NCBI GenBank assembly: GCA_944472155.2 | Contig: OX235271.1 | Location: 98,221,256-98,285,255 of the forward strand | DNA: 64,000 nt | Origin: Trichobilharzia szidati | Taxonomy: Eukaryota > Platyhelminthes > Trematoda > Strigeidida > Schistosomatidae | Reading direction: 5' to 3' | Shown: positions 1 to 12,040 of the stretch, in pieces | How positions within the stretch are numbered: the first letter of the stretch is position 1 | Layout of the letters: every line of letters starts with the position of its first letter | The notes under the pieces: generated by a model | The model's input: the letters and a program-made list of their open reading frames with translations, nothing else | What the model was told of the DNA's origin: nothing | Databases searched by the model: none | Translations under genes and position numbers: made by a program

Positions 1-2584
1 TTACTATCACAATCAGAAGAAAGATGAGTTGATGACTGTAATATGTGTATCTCATCTCCCATCCTTATTGTTTTCTGAGGTGAACGGATGTTTACGTCCA
101 CGCAAAGTGCACTGTGAACAGAAGCAAGATCTTATCCTCCTAATCCTATAAATCTTGTTCTGCTTAGACTAAAGAAGACTACGAACAACAAATAGGCCTT
201 GCGAAATACGAATATATTTCGGAATCAGAGTGCTTACGCAATGGCTAGTGATCGTGCAAGAACAACCCATTGTAACACGACGGTATGCCAACATAGGGGG
301 TCAAGGAAGCTGGTCTAAACAATCTTATCTTCAACGATCAGTTTGTGTATCTGTGCAGACCGGGGTGCACTATTGGATTTTCAATGGACAAGAGCCCGGC
401 AGATTCTTTTTGGTGTGATTGCGTATCTCTGCATTATCTTCAAATCATTTTCAATCTATAACCTTATATTCTTTCCCTAGTTGTTGAACAGCCTAAACAC
501 CAGGTCAGGTGGGCCAGGCCAAAAAGTCAGTAAGTAGTGTGGCCAGAGCTCAGGTCTATTAAGGTAGATGGCCGCACATCAATCATTAGCGTCATTTCTA
601 TTTCAAACCAATTGAAAGCTAGCTGGAATTAGTTCAAGCAGCATAACTAACTAGATCACATAGCGTGGATGCTTCAGCTTAACGAGTCAAATTAAACAGT
701 GGTGGCCGTCATCAAATACTCAGTGAGAAATGCTGCAGACTAATAATTTTCAGGAATCACTTACCGCTACATTGTATTTATTCAAAATATATCAAAAGTG
801 AATATCAGCACATGTGTAGGGGACTTATGTTAGAGTTCACTAGTATTACAAAATATGAAATAAAATTCAAGTTAATGGAATGTTAAGTAACAGTATATTA
901 CCAAAAATGCAACGACACGTTATATCAACAAAAGGGTTACTTGGAAATAAAGTTGAAGTCCTCTGCTACAAATTATTTATGTAACCCACGGAGACGTTAG
1001 TTGTTTGGACGGAGTAGGTTGTAGCTGCTGTGTCCCGGTTGTATAATTGTCTTCGGTTGAGCGTAGTGGACTCCTACAATAAATCCGAAAGATACAACAC
1101 GGTGAGAGCTGAGCTAGTAAGCCAAAGAAACCAAGGAGAAGGCGAAATCTCCAACAGCAGAGTGTATTTTTCCAATCGTACCCGGAAGCCCAGGGGTATT
1201 TCAACCAGAAGCGTTTTAAACAAAAATTATGTACAATATGTCTAATTTCTACAAATAACCAAAAAGTGTACAATCACATTGTTACGCACTCCACACATGA
1301 AGTGGAATTTTGCAATTAGTCACGTTGATTAACTTGAATAACTTCATGAAAATAGCTTCTGTAAGATCTAATTAATTCATCTTTGTTTACAAAATATTCG
1401 TCACCTACAAACTAAATAGTGAAGTACACCAGTAACGAGTATGAAATTATTTAAATACCCTTTAATTGAATAAGCAATTCATTTTTAAGAGCAGAATCAA
1501 ATGTCGAAAATGAAGGTGCTGTGCAAATTTAACACGATAGGAAAGAAAGACAAAAAAGAAAGAAGCATTTGCTGTAGAACTATCTGGGAAGAAAGATACT
1601 TAAAATTTCATTTTGTCCTCTGAGATAGGAGGAGTTTCTAACGAAAGATTGACATCCGAAAGATTAGCAGAGAAGCACTGAAAATTTTTAAGGAGAAAAG
1701 CAGAGTACATTTGTGTACAAAAAGACCACTGTTCTATGAATTAGAATTTAAGTGTGATGAGATTTTAGAAGCAATTACCTGACGGATCTAATGTGAAATA
1801 AAGAGGACATATCCAGTCGTTCAACTGAACCTGCTGTACAAAATGGAGTTAAATCACATAATCTAGAGGAAACCAATTTCCAATTTTCAGTAACTGGAGA
1901 TGCTTCTACAAATTCACATTGACGTGCGGTGGGAAGTGTATAGGATGAACGGAGGGACTGCGGTTTACTAAGATTGTTGGACATATTTCGAGGAGTCCGT
2001 AGTGTGCCATACACGCCACTTAAATATACCTAGGGTTAAAACAAATAGGTCAAATTCACCACACTAACCAGATACGTTCCTTAAATCTTTTCCACAAATA
2101 TCTTATTTAAATCTATTGCTTGGAGGTCATATTCTGTATTTTCTTATCAGTAGATGTGTATTAGGATGCTGATTAAACGGTCACTTTAGCACATTTTGTT
2201 TAATGAAACTGGTTAAGTGTTAAACATTGACAGCACAACCAGTCCCTTGCAAATCTACTTCTTAGCGGTTTGGTATAACTCCGAATCTATATACTACAAG
2301 ACACCAGGTCAATACATAATTATCTTGCAAGGTAGTGGACTATTAAAACACTTCACAACTACTGCTAATCGCTAGAGCTGCTACTATTTCAAAAAGAGAA
2401 GCCCGAATTGTGTTCAGAAAGATACCAATGCAAACTTGCCACTAACTTGGTGGAAATCGAAGTGAAAAGAATTCTAGTCCATTTCAATGACACAACCTGA
2501 TGCATACGTCTATGTACTTTCGTAATGTTTAAATCTTTACTATTGCCTTTACTATCATTCACTTCTCTCAGTCATTTTTCTATT
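1..2584. other. Non-coding stretch, no gene recognised
   Basis: No open frame here has a recognisable domain or a convincing length. The segment from about 195 to 790 shares short blocks with 21,725-21,975: a block around a 'tatatttcggaatcaga'-like string, and a block around 'ctaataatttt' followed by a 'ttaccrctac'-like string. It may therefore belong to an old dispersed repeat, but I could not delimit it. The rest is AT-rich sequence without visible structure. Confidence 0.5.
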
Positions 2585-2779
2585 TTTATTTTTATTTTTT
2601 TGATTACAGCTTGATTCCACACAGTATTTTGGTACAAGTATGGAATTTTCAGCATGTGATATCGGTGGCCCAAATTTTGCAGGCCGACCATTGATATCGG
2701 GTGTGCGTCGGCAGGGGATCGAACCCCGGACCATGTACATGGTCGGCGAGAGTCCTAACCACTGTGCCACCGACGCACA
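2585..2779 (-). repeat. tRNA-derived SINE, short-tail type (type A)
   Basis: Read on the minus strand, the element starts with a tRNA-like head containing an A-box-like segment (TGGCACAGTGGTTAGGA) and a B box (GGGTTCGATCCCC), the internal RNA polymerase III promoter layout. The body then runs through a 'GATATCAATGGTCGGCCTGCAAAATTTGGGC'-like region (partly quoted) to an A/T-rich tail at the low-coordinate end (T-runs 2585-2600). The same head and body occur at 12,091-12,311, so this is a dispersed repeat. The head is not a functional tRNA gene because no full cloverleaf is present. Confidence 0.85.
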
Positions 2780-4139
2780 GTTTTTATAAAACTTACAGAT
2801 AGTCACCTCTATTTATATGTCCATTCTCCGTTTAATTACAGAACATTTTCATCTTACGAGATAGGAATTTCGCTGTTTTAATCGAAGTTCAGCAACGTAA
2901 CTTCCTGTACGATTTACATACAACCTTCGCTTTCGACGTTTGATTCTACCCTTATAAAATGAATTGCCTAATCAATTAAAGGATGCTTAAATAATTTCAC
3001 ACTCGTTACTGATGTACTTCACTACTCAGTTTGTAGCTGACGAATATTCTGTGAAATAAGATGAATTAATTAGATCTTACAGAAGCTGTTTCATGAGGTT
3101 ACTCAAGTTTATCAAGGTGACTTGTTCACGGTATTTGCTGTATTAGGTTAAATGTTGTTATATTGTTTGACTATTATCTAACCGAACAAAATTATTTTCT
3201 TTAAATTGACTATTCTAATCTCCGTAAACTAAAAGAGCTCTAGGTAATTTATCTAATAAGTGACTTACTTTATAGTTAATCTGAGTTTTAAGGTTAACTT
3301 TCGAATGAGTCACATGTATTGTATAAACGGCAATGATTTATTCATTAAAAAAATCGTTCGTCATTTATTATCAAACAAAGAGATATTTAACAATAGGAAA
3401 TTAGTTGACGATTGATCACTTGAGTAGACTAGACAATAATCACTTATATCGATTGTATTAAGTATACCTTGTAAATACTTAAAGCAGTAGATGTGTTGCT
3501 AATATGTAACACTTGACCACCCTTACTTCACCCAGTATGCTCCAGTACCCATATAATATCTTACCTAACTCGTAAGTACTGATAGGTTAAAACAAATCAA
3601 AAAGACCAATAATCTCACAAGAGCAGTATATTTGGTTGGACATAGATTAAGGTGACTTCAGGGAAAAGATTTACCAACCTATCTGGCTAATAATGGCTAT
3701 GTTATGGACTTTGATAATGTGGGCATGAATCAGCATAAAGGAAGCGCGAAAATGGCGTCAGAGAATGCTACGATACATACCGTCAAAATAAGAACTAAGA
3801 CAGATTAAGCAAGTGGAGAAGGGTCTATAAATTATTCAGTTGATATTTAGATAATTTATTTTCATGTATTTATTTTGGTTCTAGTTATGCTTTGGTGCCA
3901 CTATGGGGGGACATGTAGTAAGTAATCTGGACTTACTGTATTCACTGCTACATTGAAACGAATACTCATTTTAGTGTCACCACCTAAATTTTATTTCGTC
4001 AATTTGATGAATATATTGTTAAAATAAAAGTAGTTGGCAATATAACCAGTATACAGAGGCTTCAAACTGTAATGGAGAGAGTTAAATGAACAAGCAGTAT
4101 TCCGATATAGAACTCAAGACTACGTGAGACATAATAATA
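2780..4139. other. No gene recognised
   Basis: AT-rich sequence with no supported coding region. The span 3600-3890 has a slightly different composition and loosely recalls the 3' part of an RTE-like element, but no motif could be fixed, so I make no call. Confidence 0.45.
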
Positions 4140-4226
4140 ACTACATCGTGTGTCACAAAACTTATGCTTCTCAATAACTAAAAAATCAGAAGACATAATT
4201 GATCCGAAAGATGCAATGCATTCGCT

Positions 4227-4227
<1 letters not shown>

Positions 4228-4259
<32 letters not shown>
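4228..4259. repeat. (TA)n microsatellite inside PLE1-A
   Basis: About 15 TA units replace the expected reverse transcriptase sequence at the left end of the PLE1-A fragment. They read in frame as alternating Ile-Tyr, so the microsatellite artificially lengthens the open frame. Confidence 0.9.
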
Positions 4260-4261
<2 letters not shown>

Positions 4262-5466
4262 AATTCAACGGCCAATTATATGAACAAGTCAAAGGAACAC
4301 CCATGGGATCGCCAATATCAGGTTTGATTGCAGAAGCAGTGATGCAAAGGCTCGAAAACATAACTCTACCAAAGATCAAACCTCAGATTTGGATAAGCTA
4401 CGTAGACGACACATTTATAATTATCAAAAGAAACGAGTTAGATAAAGCCCACAATCTGATAAACAACGTCTTCAACGACATCAAATTCACAAGAGAAGAA
4501 GAATCCGAGGACAAAATCCCATTTTTGGACGTCTTAGTCAAGCGAACAACCACAGGGGAATTAGAAACCCAAGTTTATAGAAAATCAACTCACACAGACC
4601 AAATCCTGAATTACAACAGCAACAACCCAATAGCACACAAGAGGAATTACATACAAACACTATTCAAGAGGGCCAGGAATCATTGCAGCACTCCCACCTT
4701 AAGGAAAATTGAAGAGAGATATCTCATGAACGTCTTCCAAAAGAAAGGATATCCAAGAAATTCCATCAAAAGACATATACCCTCAAGCCAACCTATCAAA
4801 CCAAAAGCCCTCAAGGAAAGCACAAAGAAAATTACCCTGCCATATATAAGGACTTCTCAGAAATCACTGCAAGACTCTTCAAACCTTTAGGAATTGACGT
4901 CGCACACAAACCAACAAAATCACTTCACTCAATTCTATGTCAACCAAAAGACTCAACAGCGAAGGAAGATAAAACCAACATCATCTACAAAATAGATTGT
5001 ATCAACTGCGAAAAACACTACATTGGCCAAAGTGGACGTCCCCTTCGTCTTCGTATCCACGATTATAAGCTAGCTGTCAAAAGACATGATATCCACTCCC
5101 TCATATCACTACATACAGACAACCACGGACACCAATTCGACTGGGACAACGTTCAAATATTAGACAGAGGAAACAACAAGAATGCTAGAGAATTTCTAGA
5201 AGCTTGGCATTCCAGTGAATCATCAATCAATAGACACATTGAGATAGACAAAATATATCAACCGATAAGAAGGAAACGTCACACAGAAAGGGTCAAAGTT
5301 CAAGTCAAAGAAACAATCAGTTCCAAGACAGGTAGCCTAGAAGGTGTGAAAACGCACAAAAACAACCAATCATATTCAAGTTCACCAGGAGAGATGGTTA
5401 ATAAACTTGTGGAGAAATCGAAAAGCTCACTTCAAATTGAAGTATGCGCTGAAGGTTTCACCTAGT
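4259..5466 (+). pseudogene. Broken PLE1 polyprotein: reverse transcriptase C-half and GIY-YIG endonuclease
   Basis: The frame from about 4259 to 4890 encodes the RT palm region, with the PLE-typical GTPMGSPISGLIAE motif and the catalytic YVDDT box near 4400. It then follows the PLE 'PFLDVLVKR ... VYRKSTHTDQILNYNS' pattern (quoted in two pieces). Around 4850 one base appears to be lost relative to the minus-strand copy, where YIKDIS replaces YIRTS. The sequence continues in another frame to about 5466 with IIYKIDCINCEKHYIGQSGR, the GIY-YIG nuclease core. RT motif A (the first catalytic Asp) is absent. The codons before 4259 are not PLE sequence: an in-frame TA repeat makes an artificial IYIYIY run. 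Confidence 0.85.
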
Positions 5467-5492
5467 AGGGTGATGAAAGCTTCGCAAATTAA
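5441..5492 (+). ncRNA. Hammerhead ribozyme motif at the PLE1-A 3' end (mutated)
   Basis: The segment has the layout stem I (TATGCG / CGCAAATTA, partial), core CTGAAGG, stem II (TTTCACC / GGGTGAT around TAGTA), GAAA, a two-base-pair palindromic stem III (AGCT), and stem I return. The core should read CTGANGA, so the last A is changed to G and this copy is probably weak or dead. Hammerheads with tiny stem III that act as dimers are known from Penelope-like elements (Cervera and de la Peña). Confidence 0.65.
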
Positions 5493-5535
5493 CTATCCAG
5501 CTCAGAGAACATAACCACATCAAAATCATCCATCT

Positions 5536-5551
5536 GAGCTACAAATCTTGT

Positions 5552-5592
<41 letters not shown>

Positions 5593-7889
5593 TATGATGA
5601 GCACTAAAAGTACACGTAAATACATTACACGATTTAGATAAGTTACGTCTTCTAACTGATATATCAGAGTTCATTAAGAAAACTGATGCCTTATGTTCCT
5701 ACTGTTTTTCACGCTATATGCAAACAGATACAAATAGATTGTGGTCAGTTTATGTGCTTCTGCAGCAGAAATTAAAATACGAACGTGATAAGCGCAAAAT
5801 AACTTCACGAATTCTGAAAATTTCTCTTTATTATTATCACCTATCAAATCATATTATTCAGAAAAAGGATTGTGGAAAATGTGCAATAAAAGGTGAAAGA
5901 GTTTTGCAGGAACTATTCATATATATACATATATATATGAAGTTTGTTATATAAACAAAATGACAGGACTAATGAAAACACATCTTCATTTAAAAAAGTA
6001 GAAAGTCCTATTTTTCTTTCTCACTACTCCAGAATTAACTCCCAGTAAAGTTTATTGGTTTAAAAGCTTCATATATGAAACTTTTAATTACTCTAGAGAA
6101 CTTAAGATTAGAATTTCTCTAGATTTTAGAAATATTCTACATGTTGTACTACATATGTTCATTTAGACTCCATAAAGTGATTTTAGCATTGTCGTCATTG
6201 AAATATGTTGTACGATAGCTGTCGACAGTGAAGCATGAAGTATTGTAAAATACAAAATCATATTACGTATGTTAAAAAAAAAGAATAACAGTCTATATGG
6301 TCGAAGCACGCACGTTTACACGTATACTTATAAGACTTTGGAGAAGACGTGACGCGTGTGACTAATTAGCTCAGAGAAAAGCATCCACACTTTTGAAACG
6401 GCAGCAATGTAATTACTCACTCGGATATAGAAAAATCTACTTAATGGGTATATATATATATATATATACGATGAAATATGCGTGACCGTTTTACATTTGA
6501 GTAGCCTTTAAATAAATCTTATAATGACTGGATAGCATTTCTCCGAATTTTTTATTGAATAAAAAAGTACTCAAAGTTAAGTTTGCATTAGGCACCTGTT
6601 TTCAACAAGCTGTCTGTTCCCATGGTGAATCGCGATGAAAAAAATGTATTTCTGTGACAGGCTGATGCATACTAGGAATCACTGTTTCTTATATCGTCTA
6701 TAAACCAGATATCTGACTCCAATCTAGACTAAAGGATACATTACTGGAGTTTATTGGTGAATGCTACTCAGTCGGGACATTGTTTTCATATCTCAAACTT
6801 GTAATTCATTGGTCATGAGAAGTAATTTCTTATCTTTTCAAATTTTTCTTGGTCTAATGAAACTTTCTTTGTCTTTCCCAGTATGAGAATAGTATTCGAA
6901 TGATCAGTAGTATATTGTGGTGCGTTGAATTATCAGCAGAAAGAACCCATGTATGTATATTATCAAGAACTAATCTTCAGGTTTCTCCGGTGATCAATGA
7001 ATAAAACACTGAGAAATATCATTCACCAGAATGATCTTAAAAGGGTGATGTATTCCTGAGTAAACTAGGCTAATCATTATTTGTTGTATTGCAAGCTGAA
7101 TATTAAAGTAAGGTAGTGAGAAATCAATCTGTCTGACACATTACAAACATTTCAAAATACCTTTAACATAAGTATTTCGAATATTAGTTTAATTCAATTA
7201 TAAATGATGGAAAAATATTTCACACGTGAACATTCTTCGTTTACCTCTCATTTGAAGGGTTATGTATCATAAATTTACTATCTTAATTTCCTTTTGTTTG
7301 GTAGTAAATTTAACAGCAATTTCCAGTGTCATCTAGACAAATTAAAATTGAAGTCTTTCTTCTCACAACCACATACATTTTTGTTGAATTTCAGCAATAA
7401 GGGAGCGAATTACTAGCACTAGAGAAATACTGCCCATAAATAATACTCAGTGCAAAAGAAGTATGAAGATTAATTGAATCAAAAACGACTGAAGTAGATA
7501 CAAGAGTATATTGACGAATCTCTCTTTACTTTAAAAAGTCCTCTGGAGTGAAAGATATTAGGTGTCGGAAACGTACCTACTGCTGTAAATCAAACTGGCT
7601 GACTACTGAAAAATAATTGAATTCAGTTATCCTTTATAAACCGGTGATAAACCGTCAAATACTTGTTAATTAACTTTTTGTATTCAAGGATGAAATTAGT
7701 CTAAGAGCATTTAGCTGCATGTTTTAGCCAGTTTTAGAGCCAGTAGATATTTAATAGTGAGACGTTTTGAAATTATCATTGTGACCATTTCAAGACTGTG
7801 TCTCTCAAAGCACTTAATGTTAGATATCAAAAATACTAGGAAAAAGTGTTACGACTGAGAAATAGCAAATATGGTTACCTTTAAATACA
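5536..7889. other. No gene recognised; several (TA)n tracts
   Basis: AT-rich DNA with dinucleotide tracts at about 5559-5586, 5917-5938 and 6451-6468. No coding region or repeat family could be supported. Confidence 0.5.
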
Positions 7890-8095
7890 AGATTTTATAG
7901 GTGCTACAGGCCGCTGAATGGAATCCGAATGGGAAACGACAAGTTACACGTCCCGTAATGACGTGGAGTAGAACATATGAGGAGGAAGTAAAAGTTTACG
8001 GGCAAAAAAGGGGCCTGCTAAATGGGATTGAGGAGAACAGGATGAAACGAAGGCCTATATTCCATTCTGAATCCAAGGAAATAATAATAAAGTGA
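7890..8095 (+). pseudogene. 3' end of an RTE-like endonuclease/reverse transcriptase
   Basis: The conceptual protein reads LQAAEWNPNGKRQ, then a Trp-Ser-Arg stretch, EEEVKVYGQ, and a Glu-Asn-Arg-Met-Lys-Arg stretch. This follows the C-terminus of a LINE family in which 'WNPxGKRxxGRPxxTWRR...' leads to '...ENRxxWRxxVxGLYS'. Frame and stop are intact but most of the element is missing. The DNA ends in a segment (about 8053-8095) with 'tattccattctgaatccaag' and 'gaaataataataaag', matching the same end at 28,150-28,185. It also resembles the 3' tail of the type B SINEs. Confidence 0.6.
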
Positions 8096-10630
8096 ATTCA
8101 TTTGCAACGAAGTAACGCGCATTCGTTACTTCAGATTACTGGCGACAGAATCAAAGATAAACTGTTTTAGCCTCCTGTAAGAAAACAGGGAAAAAAGAGT
8201 TTGTTTAACTAAGAGAATTAAATTGGACGATGATTCGAACAAATATCTAATGTGTTCAAATGCCAGACACAGATTGTTTCACTGGAGAAATAGTCCGGAC
8301 GAAAATATGAAGAGTTTTGTTCTCCACAATAGCATTACAACTTGGAATGCTGAACATAATACTACAGTTACTAATTAATTATATAAAATGGTAGAATGCA
8401 TTAATAAGCAATCATAATTTAATGGTTTAGGTAATCCACCACAGGAAAACTTTGAGATTCATGGTTTTCTGTACACAAAATTTGAGACAGAAGTGATTAG
8501 CCCGCAGTTCTTGCATCACCTTCCGTAGCCTCAAATTAGAGATATGTGAAATAATCTAAAACAATTATTATTATTAATTTAAGAACCAAACATTAATAAA
8601 TCTTTTGCGATTCTGGAGTTTCTTGCAGATGAAATACATTTGGGTGTTTTGTGTGATTTAATAACCACTTGGAAACATGTTCTTTCTAACGACACTGAAA
8701 CATTTTTTTTATTCTGCCTATATGTGTCTCACAGCTGCAGATAGAATCGTAGATACAGTGTGAAGTACAGTCTGTAGAATGTCCTTCGTCATTTGTGGGT
8801 ACTGGAGGAAGAAACGTTTGAGAAGTTAAGGAAATGGATGCAGCGTAGAGTGAAAGTTGGGTAGCTAGCAATAGCCTTCTGTTGATCATTTAGAGTATTT
8901 GTGCACCTCTGAAGTGTAGTTCAATGAAAATAGCTTTCTTTGTTACAGGGAGTAATTTCTTGTAAGAGCAGTTCTGCTACTTGACACAACTATTATTATA
9001 ATCAAAAATATTTTAACTGCATTTCATACTATTATGATTTCATGTATTCACACCTATGATTCATTTCCCTCACCGGATATAATTTCTTACAAACCATATA
9101 TATTCGATTGTACAGCTTGATAATAAATTCGTTGAAAATATATTTATTAGCTCACAGAACTGAGTGTGCGCACTGTAATTCACCTATTACAGTGTTACTC
9201 GGGTAAATGTGACTGGATCTTCTGAACAGGTACATCATTAGGGGACATACATAGCATGTAGGATCAGAACTGTCAGAATGATGACATTTCTAATCCCCAC
9301 CTACATGCCACTTACAGAACGAGTCTGAGTGGGTCGTCTTACTTGAAAATTTCAGAAGACCACAGGATTCAATGAGTTTGAACTGTTTACGAAATCTCTC
9401 ATTTAAAAATCCATGAATTAATATGATTTGAAGCTGATGAATAATTTTCTCTTCAACAGTCAAAACATTATCTACAGTTTGGTCTGTTTTACTTTGAATC
9501 GATCCTTAAGATTCTTATTAATTTGTCCTGATAATCCTATTTTTCCACAATGGCAATACATTTACCTTTGACATTTGAAAAAGCAATGAAATCAAACTTC
9601 TCTAAGTTCAACATTGTTAATTTTTCTATTGTCAAAGAAGAAAGTTGGTCATGTAATATTGTTTTTGATGACTTGAAAACGTGAAAAGTAACAATGACTT
9701 CAGCTAAAGCTTCTTCACAATAGTTGAATTACATGAAAAAATTCCGACTCAGGCGCTTAGACATCAGATAAATTTAGTCTCAGTGAGAACTTTCTTTGTA
9801 TTTAAATTTTAAAAGATTGTTGGGTTAACTGTCTTTATTACATACAAAAGCAACGCGTAATTCAGTGAATATCAGTACATATATTTTTAGTGAAAATAAT
9901 TTGAATTATTCACATGTCAATAATGTTAACTTTGTTACATACATGTGTGGAGTCCTAAATAGTAAATCTATTTAGTTTTTGCTACATGTCAAAAATTGAC
10001 ACATTGTACATAATTTTTGTTTAATCGACTTCCTTATCAATAATATACAACTTTGGTGTTCAACTGGAAATATAGTTCTTCTGTCGGTTACTTCGCCTTC
10101 TCACTGGTTCCTACTACTCTCTTGCTCTAGTACTATCTGCGTTGTATTCTTAGGAATTTGCAGGAATATCTTATCCTCGTCCGAAGATTATTCTACAGCT
10201 GGCAAACAACTTCTACCAGTGTTCACACCTCCAGCATTGGAACAGATCTGTGGGTGATATTAATAATTTGTAGCAGTGGACTCTAATTGCATTTCAAGTA
10301 ACCATTAACTTTCATAACTGTATTTTTTTAATATACTGTTCCAATATACTTTCATTAAACATGGATTTTTATTCTGATCTGTGTACCATTACCGAGCTCG
10401 CTATTAAGTAACCTACATATTTACTAAGAAACATCTAAATGGTATGCTTGAAATTCAGCTAAAAATAAGTTGCTGCAAATACTGATAGTGAAATTACTCA
10501 TAATTAACAATAGTAAGCATCGTTAGAATAACTGATGATTTACTTTGTCAAAATGGAAGAAACTTTGAACGTGGAAAATGTTTATTCACCAAATTTCTAC
10601 ACACTTTATTACTGTATCGCATTAAACTTG
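8096..10630. other. No gene recognised; one repeat copy inside
   Basis: Apart from the repeat copy at 9025-9150, which is listed separately, I see no gene. The open frame at 8686-8889 (minus) has no recognisable domain. Confidence 0.5.
9025..9150 (+). repeat. Single arm of the 16.3-16.7 kb palindrome family
   Basis: The segment has a 'cattattatgatttcatgt'-like block, then 'tcatttccctcaccggatat', 'aatttcttacaaaccatata' and 'cagcttgataataaattcgt'. These match the right arm of the palindrome at 16,525-16,687 in order and spacing. It is a dispersed repeat, probably a terminal sequence of the PLE3 family because the palindrome lies next to PLE3 coding remnants. Confidence 0.7.
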
Positions 10631-10832
10631 GCGTCGGTGACACAGTGGTTAGGACGCTCGCCGATCATGCACATGGTCCGGGGTTCGATCCCCGGCCGAC
10701 GCATTCCTTTACCTCGCTAAGCCAGAAATAAAGCTGGTAAAGACGAAAGGTTGGAAATAAGGCTAGCAACCCCATCCTGTAGAAAGCTTCAAGCCTCTAG
10801 CCCTTTATTCCACTGGGAACGTGAAGGAAAAA
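10631..10832 (+). repeat. tRNA-derived SINE, type B
   Basis: The head GCGTCGGTGACACAGTGGTT (A-box region) is followed by a B box (GGGTTCGATCCCC) and a closing GGCCGACGC. The body contains 'cctttacctcgctaagccag' and 'ggctagcaaccccatcctgt'. The 3' tail is 'ttattccactgggaacgtga' plus 'aggaaa'. Related copies lie at 22,573, 22,876, 26,544, 27,519 and 33,365. Transcription would be by RNA polymerase III. Confidence 0.88.
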
Positions 10833-11685
10833 CACATTAAACTTGACAGTTCATTATTTGAATCAAATTCCCACTTGAGAAAAAGTTGAACATTTCAAGA
10901 TATGAATTCCTAAAATCCAAGTGAAGTCAAGTTGCTTATGTCTATTGGTTTTCTATACAGTTTTCAAATGGTAGAAACGATACTTGTGGTATTGTAGTCA
11001 AGGTACCTTTCATACTTGATACTACGACTCAAATATATCAGTATCCCAGAGATAAATAGGTGTAGTTTAATTTCATCAGACTTTGAGAATTCAGAACTTT
11101 TTGTTAGTTTGGTCGACAGAAAATGTAAATTTTGTTGAATAAGTAGATTAAGGTCAAAATAATATTAACAGTGAGTATTGTAAGGAGTTACTTATAAAGT
11201 ATGACTTCCAGTTTCAGTGATGCAATCGTATTTCAATGAAAAATAAGTGCCACGCCAAATTCATATTCATGTATAATTAGAAAAAGTCACAAGTATAGCG
11301 GCAAACTGCTCCCCCAAAATTATCAGACTACAAATTCCAACATTGAACATTGGGCATTGACCTTTACTGTCTAAGTTAATTGGTTCAGCTGGAAGTGTAT
11401 GGCTAAGAATCTACGCCGTTTGGAACGCTGTCGTCTTAAATTCACTTGTTTGTGAGTGACATCTAACTACCTAAGTAAATATCACCCTTCTACATTTTCG
11501 ATACCGAAACATGTTTCTTATTGTGGACGATCAATTTATAGTGACTATAAATTAAAGGAGCCCAAAACGAAACTAAGTAATAAAGACGTTGGCAAATCTC
11601 TATCAAGTAATCAGATGCATCCGAAGCAGAAGTGCATAATTATAAAATGACGTCTATTTGGAAATAATGCAATGTTAAAAAGTGG
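10833..11685. other. No gene recognised
   Basis: AT-rich sequence. The 64-aa frame at 11,456-11,650 has no recognisable motif and I regard it as chance. Confidence 0.5.
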
Positions 11686-12030
11686 TTACATAGGATAACT
11701 TACTTGTATATGTTTCAAAAAAACCTCCAAATTTCTCATGGGAGTATTCGTGATTAGATTTGACCAATTTTTGTACAGAAATACATCAAGATAACCGTAA
11801 ATCATCTTGTTTCTTGATTCATCCACCCCACTGATCCTATTTTTTATGTGACTGTAGAAACTTTCGGTGGAATTTGAGTGTGGCCCATCAAAAGGATTAA
11901 CGAAATCGTCCGTATTATTGACCACCTTAGGAATATAGTCCAGGGATGACAGTTGGCTACACGTTTTCTCCCTTCCAATGGGCCTGTGGCCTAAGCAGTA
12001 CTCAAATACCAGATTCAAATGAAATTTGGT
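11686..12030 (-). pseudogene. Merlin-type (IS1016/IS1595-like) transposase, C-terminal fragment
   Basis: The frame encodes SQLSSLDYIPKVVNNTDDFV, then NPFDGPHSNSTESFYSHIKN, then a region ending GYLDVFLYKNW. This follows the C-terminal half of the IS1595/ISXO2-like DDE transposase: '...VNHSxxFVDPxTGAHTNxIESxWxxxK...', then a Tyr-Leu-x-x-Phe-x-x-x-x-x-Trp helix. Merlin elements of this type are known from schistosomes. The N-terminal zinc ribbon and the first catalytic residues are absent, and the final 15 or so residues before the stop look unrelated. No terminal inverted repeats were found. The copy abuts the PLE2-B fragment at about 12,041. Confidence 0.7.
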
Positions 12031-12040
12031 ACGTAATTCG

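Larger units (their letters stand above)
4140..5535 (+). mobile_element. Penelope-like element copy PLE1-A, 5'-truncated
   Basis: This is the 3' half of a PLE. It carries reverse transcriptase motifs, then a GIY-YIG endonuclease, then a terminal segment with a hammerhead motif. The 5' part of the reverse transcriptase is missing and its place is taken by a (TA)n tract at about 4228-4259, so the left boundary is unclear. The same family occurs on the minus strand at 23,186-25,275 and as a tail fragment at 22,065-22,320. PLEs use this RT plus GIY-YIG combination for target-primed insertion. The copy is inactive. Confidence 0.85.

Noticed and set aside
190..790. Repeat shared with 21,725-21,975
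   Set aside because: Only short blocks agree by eye; not strong enough for a repeat call without an alignment.
2695..2779. Possible tRNA gene (clear A and B boxes, minus strand)
   Set aside because: The same head sits at the start of several dispersed SINEs with tails; no complete cloverleaf. Same reasoning for the heads at 10,631, 12,240, 22,730, 26,544, 27,519 and 33,365, and for the tRNA-like part of Sm-alpha copies.
3600..3890. Possible RTE/SR2 3' end
   Set aside because: Only short strings such as 'tttggtgcca' agree; no protein motif can be fixed.
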